Numbered from the stretch's first letter, positions 35,438 to 43,703 are shown. The stretch: DNA of 64,000 nucleotides from Uliginosibacterium sp. 31-16 (GCF_030730865.1 NZ_JAVALZ010000002.1:434001-498000); one strand, 5' to 3'. Notes: generated by a model from the sequence alone, not told the origin. Numbers and translations: made by a program.

Positions 35438-36310
35438 ATGACGCCAGCGCACACCCCGCTTTCCTCCGCCCTCACCCCGCCCGCCATCCTGGCCCCCGCC
35501 ACCACACTCTTCTCCACCCGCGCCGCCCGCATGCGGGCGCTGGCCAGTGGGCATGCGCTGGGTGACTGGCTCGCCTGGCTGGCCCGGCTTTTCGAGGCCC
35601 AACAAAACCTCGCGGAACAGCTGCCCGCCTTCACCCTGCCCATCGTCTCAGCACCGCAGATGCCGCTGCTCGCCGCGCACCGGGCCACCCTGCTCGCCCG
35701 CGCGAAAGAGATCCTTCCCCGGCTCGCGCAAAGCTTCCCGTCCGTAGCGATGCCCACAGGCGACGAACTCGACGCACGGCTCGCCGCCGGCCTCAGCCGC
35801 GCCGCGGCCCAGCCTGACACTGCCCCCGCCGAAGCGTGCGACTTCATCATCGCAGCCGCCCTGCAAGTGGTCTGGGCCGACGCCGCCCACCAGGCCCTGC
35901 CCGGCTTCCGCCAGCCCACGGCCGTGCCCGCCGCCGCATGCCCCTGCTGCGGCAGCGCGCCGCACGCCAGCCTCGTCTACGCCGGCGAAGGCAAGGACGG
36001 CCTGCGCTACCTCGAATGCAGCTTGTGCGCCACCCGCTGGAACGCCATCCGCGCACGCTGCACCCACTGCGACACGGGCGAAGTCGTCCAGTACTTCGGG
36101 CTCGAAGGCGGCAGCGAAGCCGTGCGCGCCGAAGCCTGCGACACTTGCCACAGCTACATCAAGACCTTCTTCCCGAAACACGACAGCCAGATCGACCCGC
36201 AAGCCGACGACCTCGCCACCCTGGCGCTGGACGTGCTGGTTGGCGAGCAAGGCTATGCACGCAGCACACCCAACCTCTTCCTTGGCGCAGGTGAAGCTGT
36301 CCCGGCCTGA
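35438..36310 (+). CDS. fdhE: Formate dehydrogenase accessory protein FdhE
   Basis: Needed for assembly of active respiratory formate dehydrogenase. Four CxxC pairs, probably metal-binding, are visible: CPCCGSAP, CSLCATRW, CTHCDTGE and CDTCHSYI. The N-terminal RAARMRALASGHALGDWLAWLARL matches FdhE. The start is uncertain: ATG 35438 gives 290 aa and is preferred; ATG 35366 is in frame, and neither has a good ribosome site. The frame is open much further upstream across fdnI, which is not coding. Confidence 0.88.
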   Translation: MTPAHTPLSSALTPPAILAPATTLFSTRAARMRALASGHALGDWLAWLARLFEAQQNLAEQLPAFTLPIVSAPQMPLLAAHRATLLARAKEILPRLAQSFPSVAMPTGDELDARLAAGLSRAAAQPDTAPAEACDFIIAAALQVVWADAAHQALPGFRQPTAVPAAACPCCGSAPHASLVYAGEGKDGLRYLECSLCATRWNAIRARCTHCDTGEVVQYFGLEGGSEAVRAEACDTCHSYIKTFFPKHDSQIDPQADDLATLALDVLVGEQGYARSTPNLFLGAGEAVPA

Positions 36311-36368
36311 TTTGTCCGGCTGATCGCACCCACGCCCTGCGTGGGCGCGCAGCCTGGGACGCTCTGCA

Positions 36369-36417
36369 CCTGCCTGCCCGTAGAGCCACTACTGGCGGAC
36401 CTCTGCGGGCAGGCAGG
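36369..36417. repeat. Dispersed intergenic hairpin, longest arms
   Basis: CCTGCCTGCCCG (36369-36380) pairs perfectly with CGGGCAGGCAGG (36406-36417), with AGAG/CTCT continuing inward around CCAC-TACTG-GCGG. A degraded second copy is at about 36430-36490. It follows fdhE. Confidence 0.85.
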
Positions 36418-36497
36418 CTGGTAATCAAGGATGGGAGCGGGTCTTCAGGCAGGCCGGCCTGCAGGCCACGCCGGATGCGGGTCTTGAGAAACTAACA

Positions 36498-36522
36498 AAA
36501 AACCGCCGGAGTGGCGGTTTTT
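36498..36522. terminator. Rho-independent terminator after fdhE
   Basis: ACCGCC (36502-36507) pairs with GGCGGT (36513-36518) with A run before and T run after, so it works on both strands. It ends the fdn operon about 190 bp past the fdhE stop. Confidence 0.88.
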
Positions 36523-36539
36523 CATTCAAGGTCATGCGC

Positions 36540-36668
36540 TTGGCGCGAATCCATTCAATCTGTAGGGTGCGCATTGCGCACCAATCCAGAATTTCATCCC
36601 CAAACGGACTGGTTAAGGATGTTAAGCGGATGCAAACGCCAGTTCCGCGTGCGCGGTGCGCACCCTAC
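36540..36668. repeat. REP pair flanking the RAYT gene (left side)
   Basis: Direct copy GTAGGGTGCGCATTGCGCAC begins at 36562; an inverted copy, GTGCGCGGTGCGCACCCTAC, is at 36649-36668. Each is itself a small hairpin. The stretch GGCGCGAATC-ATTCAATCT before the first copy is repeated at about 37470-37489. Confidence 0.8.
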
Positions 36669-36712
36669 CCGGTTACACGCGGCTCGCTTGCCCGCGCGAA
36701 TCAAGTGACGCG

Positions 36713-37261
36713 CTACTCGTCGAACCGATATTCCGGCAACTCCGCATCGCCGCCCGCCCAATCCACCGGATACACCCCGGCGCGCACGAGGCGGTGAAAG
36801 GTGGAATGCGGCCATTCCGCCACGGCGCCCACCAAGCCGTGTTTCACCGGATTGATGTGCACGTAATCCATGTGTGCAGCGTAATCCGCATCGTCGCGGA
36901 TTTGGTGTTCCCAGAAACGGCGTTGCCATAGCGTCGATTCGCGTCGGGCAATGCGCGAGGCATTGCGCCATTCGGCCCGTTCGTAATCCGTCGCCACGGC
37001 GCGGGTGACAAGTAGTTTGATACGCCCCCAGCGCCGCCCAAAATCCGCGTCACCCGGCGGCAGCGTCCAGATGCAATGGAGATGATCCGGCAACAGCACC
37101 CAGGCATCAATGGCAAAAGGCATATCCGCCCGCACCCGCCGCACGGCATCGCGCAAAGCCACACGCAAAGGGTCATCGGTAAGGATGCGTTGGCGGCGGT
37201 GCATCACCACCGTGAAGAAGAAGGTAGCACCGGCAGCATTTGAACGACGGTAGCTCGACAT
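36713..37261 (-). CDS. REP-associated tyrosine transposase (RAYT)
   Basis: Y1/HUH single-strand transposase related to IS200/IS605 TnpA. The metal-binding HUH motif is HLH at 60-62 ([14 protein letters not shown]), and the tyrosine region is [19 protein letters not shown] followed by NPVKHGLV. Length 182 aa is normal for a RAYT. It is bracketed by GTAGGGTGCG-type REP palindromes on both sides, the hallmark of this group. RAYTs are domesticated and thought to move or maintain REP elements. The gene appears intact. Confidence 0.92.
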   Translation of the reverse strand: MSSYRRSNAAGATFFFTVVMHRRQRILTDDPLRVALRDAVRRVRADMPFAIDAWVLLPDHLHCIWTLPPGDADFGRRWGRIKLLVTRAVATDYERAEWRNASRIARRESTLWQRRFWEHQIRDDADYAAHMDYVHINPVKHGLVGAVAEWPHSTFHRLVRAGVYPVDWAGGDAELPEYRFDE

Positions 37262-37355
37262 GGATCAGCCGCAACGCGGAAAGCGCCGATCATCGCCACC
37301 CACACGCCCTCTCGCAAGCCGTCCGGAAGGACGCCACGCAGCACATGCCAAAAAC

Positions 37356-37603
37356 GTAGGGTGCGCATTGCGCACCAATCCCAACCATCCACCCACCGTC
37401 GGCCGCTTGAAGGGGATCGTGCGAGAACGGACGCGGGGTCAGCGTGCGCGGTGAGCACCCTACCTGGCTGGCGCGAATCGATTCAATCTGTAGGGTGCGC
37501 ATTGCGCACCAATCCCAACAATCCAACCACCGTCGGGTCGCTTGAAGGGCATCGTGCGAGAACGGACGCGGGGTCAGCGTGCGCGGTGCGCACCCTACCA
37601 GGT
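37356..37603. repeat. Tandem BIME-like REP array (right side of RAYT)
   Basis: Two head-to-tail units of about 110 bp (37356-37466 and 37490-37602). Each starts with GTAGGGTGCGCATTGCGCAC, contains a shared middle (GTCGG..CGCTTGAAGG, then ATCGTGCGAGAACGGACGCG) and ends with the inverted GTGCGCGGTG-GCACCCTACC copy. The units differ at a few bases only, so the duplication is recent. No gene is present in 37262-37618. Confidence 0.85.
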
Positions 37604-37618
37604 TTTGAGAAAGCGGAC

Positions 37619-37714
37619 GTTCAACGTGAAAGTGAGGGGCGTCCGGAGCACGAAGCACGGAGGGAACCTGCAAGCGCAGCTTGCAGGCTGTCCCTCTCTA
37701 CTGAATGGTTAGGC
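37619..37714 (-). mobile_element. Integron attC site of the 81-aa cassette
   Basis: Read on the minus strand: R'' GCCTAAC (37708-37714), L'' GAGAGGGAC (37690-37698), a central palindrome CTGCAAGC-GCA-GCTTGCAG (plus strand 37668-37686), L' CGCCCCTCAC (37632-37641) and R' GTTGAAC (37619-37625). R'' fits RYYYAAC and R' fits GTTRRRY. The internal layout is the same as in the next attC, but the central palindrome differs by compensating changes. The REP array ends only 15 bp away. Confidence 0.85.
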
Positions 37715-37727
37715 CTTAGATTGATCA

Positions 37728-37973
37728 CTACTCACCGCTAGTGTTGGTCCTTACGTTCAATTTCCACCGAATCCTCCCTTGAGCCTGGGTGTGCTGGTGG
37801 TGGTTCTGCGGGGGAAATGGATCGTTTTCATTGGAAGTAATTTCCCGATTGCAGCCTAGGCAAATATAAATTCCAGAGACAGGAACTGTGTCACCTGGCT
37901 CATACGTACTCTTCCACCATGGCTGCGTCGGCTCAATTTTCTTTAAAACAGAGTGATTGGCGTAGTTTGACAA
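37728..37973 (-). CDS. Cassette-borne small zinc-ribbon-like protein
   Basis: 81 aa. The middle reads WWKSTYEPGDTVPVSGIYIC, then a C38-x2-C41 pair and H58, H59, H61 near DPFPPQNHHQH, which could bind zinc. Similar short proteins with GD-VPVSGIY and PFPPQNHHQH strings occur in mobile regions, from memory. It is the only gene in a 405-bp integron cassette (37625-38029) and its stop lies just before the attC R'' site. Lower GC than the surrounding chromosome. Function unknown. Confidence 0.75.
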   Translation of the reverse strand: MSNYANHSVLKKIEPTQPWWKSTYEPGDTVPVSGIYICLGCNREITSNENDPFPPQNHHQHTQAQGRIRWKLNVRTNTSGE

Positions 37974-38023
37974 TTGTTTCTCCCTTGCATTGTTGTAGGT
38001 GAGGCTGTTGCAAATTTTCTGCG

Positions 38024-38113
38024 GCCTAGCGTAGAAGTGAGGGGCGGCCGGAGCGAAGCGTAGGGAACCACAAGCGCAGCTTGTGGCCGTCCCTCTCGAC
38101 TGCCGGGTTAGCC
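38024..38113 (-). mobile_element. Integron attC site of the 318-aa cassette
   Basis: Read on the minus strand: R'' GGCTAAC (38107-38113), L'' GAGAGGGAC (38089-38097), central palindrome CCACAAGC-GCA-GCTTGTGG (plus strand 38068-38086), L' CGCCCCTCAC (38037-38046) and R' GCTAGGC (38024-38030). R'' is the exact complement of GTTAGCC at 39084-39090, the start of the same cassette, as expected for a closed circular cassette. Confidence 0.88.
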
Positions 38114-39064
38114 CGGAAACTTGAGGCTATATTGGCCGTCATCTTCCAATGGAGTCGCTTTGTGAATAATGATCGTTGGTCGCTTCTCTGCGACCAGACG
38201 CTGCTTTGTCAGGCGGCTTACTGTTCCCTCGATGACGCATTTGAGAAAAAGGGCATATTTGAAACGTCTTACATTGCCGAAATCTGGAATGCAGTTAAGA
38301 ACATGGCCCTCGTACTCAAAGCCAACTGAATTTGACGCTTCGCTACCACGGATCAACTTTCCTTCAAGTTTAACCGTCTTCCCGTGCTCCAGCTCCGGAA
38401 ACAGGAAGTCCTCATCTGCATCTAAGGTATCTTCTGAGAACAAAATTTTGTCGATTTCGCCCACAGTTACTTCTTCGCAAACTCCGCCCTTCATTACACC
38501 AATTGATAAAGTTCTTTCGGCTCTAACGACCGTCGTCATTTTTACGATCAAACGCTGCGGTATCGATGCGTACCAATTGAAGAACTCTGTAGGAATAAAT
38601 AAAACTTCTCCTGCATCGTTTGGGATTCCAACTTCATTTCCATTCTCCCGCCAAAGGACATTTTGTGTTTCCCATCCTTTAGACTTTTTTGTGTGCTTTA
38701 CCAAGCGCACAAGATATTGCATTGCACTCATGGATTTTTTTAGGACATCTTTGAGGCCAATATCCTTGCAATCGTTTTCAGCCATTTTCTCTCCGGCCTT
38801 TTTGAGATAGGAGAGCGCAAACGTACCTGCTCCGGCCCCCATGGCACCAAGAACAATTGCAATCCACGATCCGCCCTCGGTTCTAACCGGAATTTCGTAG
38901 TCCAGTTTTGCGAACTCGGTCGATTGTTTTTCATTAAAAAAACGTAGTGCCTCGTCAAGCCCAATTAGTGCCATGCCTGCGCTTCCGGCGTCTATGACGC
39001 CATGCGGCACAGCGCTTCCTGAGTATTTGATGAATCCGACATCTTCGTGAGCGAGATCATTCAT
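38108..39064 (-). CDS. Cassette-borne membrane-associated protein of unknown function
   Basis: 318 aa, no family recognised. It starts 20 bp inside the cassette boundary and its TAA stop lies within the attC R'' core, the tight fit typical of integron cassettes. One hydrophobic helix is visible (SWIAIVLGAMGAGAGTFALS, about 66-85); the N-terminal part has GVIDAGSAGMALIGLDEALRFF, and the long C-terminal part is mixed and soluble-looking. Codon use and base composition are clearly more AT-rich than in the neighbours, indicating recent acquisition. A defence or stress role is only a guess from the cassette context. Confidence 0.8.
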   Translation of the reverse strand: MNDLAHEDVGFIKYSGSAVPHGVIDAGSAGMALIGLDEALRFFNEKQSTEFAKLDYEIPVRTEGGSWIAIVLGAMGAGAGTFALSYLKKAGEKMAENDCKDIGLKDVLKKSMSAMQYLVRLVKHTKKSKGWETQNVLWRENGNEVGIPNDAGEVLFIPTEFFNWYASIPQRLIVKMTTVVRAERTLSIGVMKGGVCEEVTVGEIDKILFSEDTLDADEDFLFPELEHGKTVKLEGKLIRGSEASNSVGFEYEGHVLNCIPDFGNVRRFKYALFLKCVIEGTVSRLTKQRLVAEKRPTIIIHKATPLEDDGQYSLKFPG

Positions 39065-39083
39065 AGAGGCACTTTAGTAAGAG

Positions 39084-39139
39084 GGCTAACGTTAAATTTG
39101 AACAGCAATATTGCGCCATAGCTTGCCGATCTGTTGTAC
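39084..39139 (-). mobile_element. Cassette boundary and possible third, short attC
   Basis: GTTAGCC on the minus strand (39084-39090) marks the recombination point where the 318-aa cassette begins. Upstream, AACGTTAG is preceded by TTCAAATTT, like the end of many attC sites. A degenerate R'' (GTACAAC, 39133-39139) and weakly complementary CGGCAA/TTGCTG arms would make a 56-bp attC. The boundary is well supported; the full third attC is not. The rest of the gap to 39366 is AT-rich and holds no gene. Confidence 0.5.
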
Positions 39140-39366
39140 AACCTGCCAAGCGTAAACTCATGGAGACCCGCTCAGCGTCTGCGTCTGCGTCTCCACAATA
39201 CTGCCGCATCTCTTTCGACTTACTAAACCGGCAGAAAAAGCAGCAGTGGCGAACGGTAGCTTTTGAGCGCCAGCCTAAACCGTCCGCTCCTGGCCGACAC
39301 CTGCTAGACCGCGATCGACAAAATATAAATGGTTTTTAACCCATTTAAATCAAAGCGTCCCTAAGC

Positions 39367-39744
39367 TCACCCCAGCACATGCGTAGCCAGCACCTGCTGC
39401 AGGTCGTAGATATTCACTTTCTTATTGAATTTCTTTGAAATCGGCTCGGGGTCGCTGCCGACCCAGATTTTCAGTTCGGCATCCAGATCGAAGGTGCCGG
39501 CGGTTTCGATGCTGAATTTGGTGATCTTGCTGTAGGGCACGGACAGGTAATCGATCTTGCTGCCGGTGAAGCCCTGGATATCGACGAGGATCAGGCGCTT
39601 GCTGGTGAACACGAAGGTGTCGCGCAGCACGACGAAACCGATTTCGATGGATTCATTCTCGACCAGCAGGCGGCCATAGTCGGCGGCGAGTTTGTCGGGT
39701 GGCACGACGCCGGCATTGCCGAGCAGGCCAGACAGGATTCCCAT
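39367..39744 (-). CDS. PH domain-containing protein
   Basis: 125-aa bacterial pleckstrin-homology-like domain (bPH_1 type): ESIEIGFVVLRDTFVFTSKR, then LILVDIQGFTGSKIDYLSVPYSKITKFSIETAG. A single compact domain, no signal peptide. AAGGAG lies upstream of the ATG. High GC like the core chromosome, so it lies outside the cassette array. Role unknown. Confidence 0.9.
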   Translation of the reverse strand: MGILSGLLGNAGVVPPDKLAADYGRLLVENESIEIGFVVLRDTFVFTSKRLILVDIQGFTGSKIDYLSVPYSKITKFSIETAGTFDLDAELKIWVGSDPEPISKKFNKKVNIYDLQQVLATHVLG

Positions 39745-40105
39745 GCGGCGTCTCCTTGCAGTTGTGTTCGCGGGCTCTGCGGCCGGTTGCTTGCCATCGC
39801 GCAGCGGGCGCTGCGAATGCTTACGGGATTCTAGGACTGCGCAAGGTCTTGCGGGGAAGATGGATACCGATCCAGATCAAGAATGCCGGATAAATGCGCG
39901 GGAACGTGAATTGCATCACGCTGCGCAGGGCCTGCTGCGGGCATGACGGGCCCGAGACAGATGATTGTTTGGGGCCGCAGTCGCCAGACGTGGCTGGGTG
40001 GCCGGATGTTTCGCCGCGCCAGCCGAGGAGTGGCGGCACGCTGCGGGCCAGCCCGGGTAAAATGCGGCCCCGACTCAGCCCCCTCTTTTTGCCCCTGTGC
40101 CCGCA
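39745..40105. other. Gene-free gap between divergent genes
   Basis: 361 bp between the PH gene and the membrane protein gene. It should hold both promoters, but I see no repeat, strong promoter or operator. Long open frames cross it on the minus strand but have no family features. Confidence 0.4.
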
Positions 40106-41140
40106 ATGAATCCCAAGCTTCGCAAGACCCTGAAAGTGGCGACCATCGCCTTTGCCGCAATTGGCATCTTCCTGTGCGTGGTGATCGCACTGGCCATGCT
40201 GAGCGACCGAAACAAGTCCGCCGAGCTGGATGCTGACACGCGCCTGCTCACCGACATTTACGCCGGCACCGGCACGCGCTTCGGGCTGGTCTCCCGCTAT
40301 GTGGACACGGTGATGAACCGGCCGACCGTGCATCACCAGCTGCTGCAGTTGCTGGCGCACGAGGATTCGCCGGACGGCAAGCGCCAGCTGCTGGTGATCG
40401 GCTACCGCGAAATGCGCCCGGAGATCAGCACCAAGATTGAAACCGGCAGTGTGGATATCGCCAAAATGGCGGCAGCGGGCACGCTGGACATGCTGGTCGA
40501 TGTGGAAAATACCGCCTGGTACGTGATGGCGAGCTTGCGCGAGAAGAAGAACGGCGAATGGGTCGAAGTCGCCAGCCAGAGCGGCATCCTCCCCGGCGAG
40601 CTGGGCGAGACGCCGCCGGTGGTGAGCTTTCCGAAACTGTCGGCCAAGCAGGCGGGCTTCAGCCTGCGCAACAGCAGCGGCGAAGAGCAGTATTACCAGC
40701 GGCAGGGGCAGGACTTCGTCAGCGTGCTGCACCTTACAACCCGACTCGACGATCTGGACAGCTGCCTCGCCTATCGCAGCGAGAAACGCGCGGAGGAAAC
40801 CGCGGCTAGCGAAAGCGCGGCGGAGAAAGCCCGGCAAGCGGCCTCTGCGCCGGCAAGCGAGGAGAACGCAGAGGCAGAGGACGAAGAAGGCATGGTCGAA
40901 ACCGAACCGGATTTCTGGTGCGTGAAGGCCAGCCTGCAGGTCAACAGGCTGGATTCGATCAGCCACGGCTACCATGACATCGAAGTGCTCGCCGAGGGTG
41001 AAGGCGCGGCACGTCAGCCGATGAAAAAGCGTTACATGCTGCGTTACATGCCGCGCTACAAGGTTTACGGTTTTGGCGAAGGCCCGAACCACACCGCACT
41101 CAGCGACGTGATGAGCGATTTCGCAGCAGCGCTGCCCTGA
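40106..41140 (+). CDS. Membrane-anchored protein of unknown function
   Basis: 344 aa with one N-terminal transmembrane segment (VATIAFAAIGIFLCVVIALAML) and a long extracytoplasmic or cytoplasmic domain. An acidic and alanine-rich linker (about 230-270, EKRAEETAASESAAEKARQA then SEENAEAEDEEG) splits the domain, which ends in a basic beta-rich part (KKRYMLRYMPRYKVYGF). No family recognised. ATG 40106 is used; a GTG three codons earlier (40097) is possible and neither has a clear ribosome site. It precedes a repeat-containing gap before the convergent acs. Confidence 0.7.
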   Translation: MNPKLRKTLKVATIAFAAIGIFLCVVIALAMLSDRNKSAELDADTRLLTDIYAGTGTRFGLVSRYVDTVMNRPTVHHQLLQLLAHEDSPDGKRQLLVIGYREMRPEISTKIETGSVDIAKMAAAGTLDMLVDVENTAWYVMASLREKKNGEWVEVASQSGILPGELGETPPVVSFPKLSAKQAGFSLRNSSGEEQYYQRQGQDFVSVLHLTTRLDDLDSCLAYRSEKRAEETAASESAAEKARQAASAPASEENAEAEDEEGMVETEPDFWCVKASLQVNRLDSISHGYHDIEVLAEGEGAARQPMKKRYMLRYMPRYKVYGFGEGPNHTALSDVMSDFAAALP

Positions 41141-41186
41141 GCCGGCGCGTATAGGCAAGCGCGCCACAGGTGCGCGCAGCCCCCTC

Positions 41187-41213
41187 GCACAGCCGCATGG
41201 GGCGGGCCTGTGC
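41187..41213. repeat. Dispersed intergenic hairpin copy
   Basis: GCACAG (41187-41192) pairs with CTGTGC (41208-41213) around CCGC-ATGGG-GCGG. Confidence 0.75.
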
Positions 41214-41268
41214 AGCCACCCTGCCCGCTGGGCCTCACAGGGCGCGGCTCTGCAGGCACACCTTCCGG

Positions 41269-41291
41269 AGAGTGCCGCCGGGAGCGGCTCT
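41269..41291. repeat. Dispersed intergenic hairpin copy, inverted orientation
   Basis: AGAG (41269-41272) pairs with CTCT (41288-41291) around CCGC-CGGGA-GCGG; a further degraded copy lies between this and the previous one. Confidence 0.65.
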
Positions 41292-41334
41292 GCAGGCATG
41301 CCACAAACCAGCCCGCAGGTCTGCGCAATGGAAA

Positions 41335-41364
41335 GCGGGGCAAGCGCTTCCGCCCTTGCCCCGC
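41335..41364 (-). terminator. Hairpin terminator of acs
   Basis: GCGGGGCAAG (41335-41344) pairs perfectly with CTTGCCCCGC (41355-41364); TTTCC follows on the minus strand. It starts 20 bp after the acs stop. Confidence 0.75.
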
Positions 41365-41384
41365 CGGTATCCGACCACAGAAGG

Positions 41385-43367
41385 TCAGGCCGAATGCTTG
41401 AGCTGCTCCAGAATCGCGGGATTCTCGAGAGTGGAAACGTCCTGGGTGATTTCCTCGCCCTTGGCCAACGCCCTCAGCAGGCGGCGCATGATCTTGCCGG
41501 AGCGGGTCTTGGGCAGGTTGTCGCCGAAGCGGATGTCCTTGGGCTTGGCAATCGGGCCGATTTCCTTGGCCACCCAGTCCTGCAGCTGCTTGATCATGGC
41601 CTTGGCGGCGTCGCCCGTCGGGCGGACCTGTTTCAGCACCACGAAGGCGCAGATGGCCTCGCCGGTCAGGTCGTCCGGGCGCCCCACTACCGCGGCTTCT
41701 GCCACCAGCGGATTGGCTACCAGCGCGGATTCGATTTCCATGGTGCCCATGCGGTGGCCGGAAACGTTCAGCACATCGTCGATGCGGCCCATGATGGTGA
41801 AGTTGCCAGTCTTGGCGTCGCGCATGGCGCCATCGCCAGCCAGATACAGGCGGCCGCCGAGGTCGTCGGGGTAGTAGCTCTTGCGGAAGCGGTCCGGATC
41901 GCCGTAGATGGTGCGGATCATCGACGGCCAGGGTTTCTTGACGACGAGGAAGCCGCCCTTGCCCCATTCCACATCGTGGCCGGTTTCATCCACGATGGCG
42001 GCCTGGATGCCGGGGAACGGCAGGGTGCAGGAGCCCGGCACCAGCGGCGTGACGCCGGGCAGCGGAGTGATCATGTGGCCGCCGGTTTCGGTCTGCCAGA
42101 AGGTATCCGCAATCGGGCAGCGCGAGCCGCCGATCTGCTCGTAGTACCACATCCAGGCTTCGGGGTTGATTGGCTCGCCGACCGAACCGAGCAGGCGCAG
42201 GGAATCGAGCTTGTAGTTCTTCGGATGCACTTTCGGATCAACATCCGACGCCTTGATCAGCGCGCGGATGGCGGTGGGCGCGGTGTAGAACACGCTGACC
42301 TTGTGCTTCTCGATGGTCTGCCAGAAACGCCCGGCATCCGGATACGTGGGCACGCCCTCGAACACGATTTCGGTGGCGCCGCAGGCCAGCGGGCCATAGG
42401 TGATGTAGGTGTGACCCGTGACCCAGCCGATATCGGCGGTGCACCAGAAGGTGTCTTCGGGCTTGATGTCGAAGGTCCACTTCATGGTCAGGATGGCATG
42501 CAGCAGGTAGCCGCCGGTGGAGTGCTGCACGCCCTTCGGTTTGCCGGTGGAGCCGGAGGTGTAGAGCAGGAACAGCGGGTGCTCGGCGCCGACCCATTCG
42601 GGCTCGCAGCTCGCCGACTGGTTGGCGATCAGCTCGTTGAGGAAAACGTCGCGGCCTTCCTGCATCGGGATCTGCGCGCCGGTGCGGCGATACACGATCT
42701 GGGTATGGATGCTTTCGCAGCCGCCCATCGCCAGCGCTTCGTCGATGACGCTCTTGAGGCCCAGGCTCTTGCCGCTGCGACATTGCTCGTCGGCGGTGAT
42801 CACGGCAATCGCGCCGGCGTCGATGATGCGTTCATGCACGCTCTTGGCGGAGAAACCGCCGAACACCACCGAGTGCACCGCACCGATGCGCGCGCAGGCC
42901 TGCATGGCCGCCACGCCTTCGATCGACATCGGCATGTAGATGATGACGCGGTCGCCCTTCTTGATGCCGCGCGACTTGAGGCCGTTGGCAAATTTGCAGA
43001 CCAGCGTGTGCAGCTCGCGGTAGGTGACCTTGGTGGCGGTGCCGTCGTCGGCCTCGAAAATGATTGCGACCTTGTCGGCGTTACCGTTCTCAAGGTTGCG
43101 ATCCAGACAGTTGTACGAAACATTCAGCGTGCCATCGGCGAACCAGTGATAGAACGGCGCTTCGGATTCGTCCAGGCTCTGGGTGAACGGGGTTTTCCAG
43201 CTCACGTGCTCGCGGGCCAGACGGGCCCAGTAACCGGCGTAGTCGGTTTCGGCTTCCTTGCACAAGGCCTCGTAAGCAGCCATGCCGGAAATCGTGGCGC
43301 GCGCCACCGTCTCTGCGGACGGCTGGAATACGCGGGTTTCCTGCATCACGGAATTGATTGCGCTCAT
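41385..43367 (-). CDS. acs: Acetyl-CoA synthetase
   Basis: Activates acetate to acetyl-CoA through acetyl-AMP. The AMP-binding loop is [20 protein letters not shown], followed by [35 protein letters not shown] and [16 protein letters not shown]. The acetylatable lysine is in [14 protein letters not shown]. Length 660 aa is normal. The Pat-type acetyltransferase that is known to control this lysine is encoded 4.4 kb away, and an acetate transporter gene lies between. TTGACA at 43473-43478 on the minus strand may be its -35 box, but a matching -10 was not clear. Confidence 0.97.
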   Translation of the reverse strand: MSAINSVMQETRVFQPSAETVARATISGMAAYEALCKEAETDYAGYWARLAREHVSWKTPFTQSLDESEAPFYHWFADGTLNVSYNCLDRNLENGNADKVAIIFEADDGTATKVTYRELHTLVCKFANGLKSRGIKKGDRVIIYMPMSIEGVAAMQACARIGAVHSVVFGGFSAKSVHERIIDAGAIAVITADEQCRSGKSLGLKSVIDEALAMGGCESIHTQIVYRRTGAQIPMQEGRDVFLNELIANQSASCEPEWVGAEHPLFLLYTSGSTGKPKGVQHSTGGYLLHAILTMKWTFDIKPEDTFWCTADIGWVTGHTYITYGPLACGATEIVFEGVPTYPDAGRFWQTIEKHKVSVFYTAPTAIRALIKASDVDPKVHPKNYKLDSLRLLGSVGEPINPEAWMWYYEQIGGSRCPIADTFWQTETGGHMITPLPGVTPLVPGSCTLPFPGIQAAIVDETGHDVEWGKGGFLVVKKPWPSMIRTIYGDPDRFRKSYYPDDLGGRLYLAGDGAMRDAKTGNFTIMGRIDDVLNVSGHRMGTMEIESALVANPLVAEAAVVGRPDDLTGEAICAFVVLKQVRPTGDAAKAMIKQLQDWVAKEIGPIAKPKDIRFGDNLPKTRSGKIMRRLLRALAKGEEITQDVSTLENPAILEQLKHSA

Positions 43368-43592
43368 CTCTCTGTGTCTCCATTGGGTTTTGTGCGTGCT
43401 TCCCTCGGGATCGCGCGGGCGTAGACCCTGAGAGGTGCAGCGATGCTAGCGCACCGCCGGGCGTTTGATCATTGTCAATACCCCTTATGTCCAAAGGTGC
43501 ATACAAACTTGGCGGCACACACGGCAGACACACGCCGGAACCGGTGCGAAGGGCTCTTCCGGGCAGATTCGGCCAGCGCAGCACCCTGCTGG

Positions 43593-43615
43593 AGACCCGC
43601 TTCTGGCGGGCGTCT
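43593..43615. repeat. Dispersed intergenic hairpin copy
   Basis: AGAC (43593-43596) pairs with GTCT (43612-43615) around CCGC-TTCTG-GCGG. The 336-bp gap between acs and the ATPase gene holds this copy, the next one and the acs promoter, and no gene. Confidence 0.7.
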
Positions 43616-43664
43616 TGAGGCGTACCTCCTGAACCCGCAAGCCCCATGCGGCTGTAGCGGGATG

Positions 43665-43703
43665 CTGCCCGCAAAGCCTTGTCCGGGGCCGCTCTTCAGG
43701 CAG
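43665..43703. repeat. Dispersed intergenic hairpin copy abutting a stop codon
   Basis: CTGCC (43665-43669) pairs with GGCAG (43699-43703), with partly matched inner arms. The element ends at the base before the ATPase stop codon (43704-43706), so it is the 3' end of that message. Confidence 0.65.

Noticed and set aside
37356-37603. CRISPR-like spaced repeats
   Set aside because: The repeats occur in both orientations, are palindromic REP units beside a RAYT gene, and the intervening sequence is itself repeated.
37619-38113. Simple REP or terminator hairpins instead of attC sites
   Set aside because: The core sites at both ends, the matching cassette-start complements and the gene stop inside R'' are specific to attC and not expected for simple hairpins.
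39821-41299. Long open frame on the minus strand (492 codons) opposite the 344-aa membrane protein
   Set aside because: It is rich in Arg, Ala, His and Gln typical of antisense frames in GC-rich DNA, has no recognisable domain, and overlaps a repeat-filled intergenic gap.
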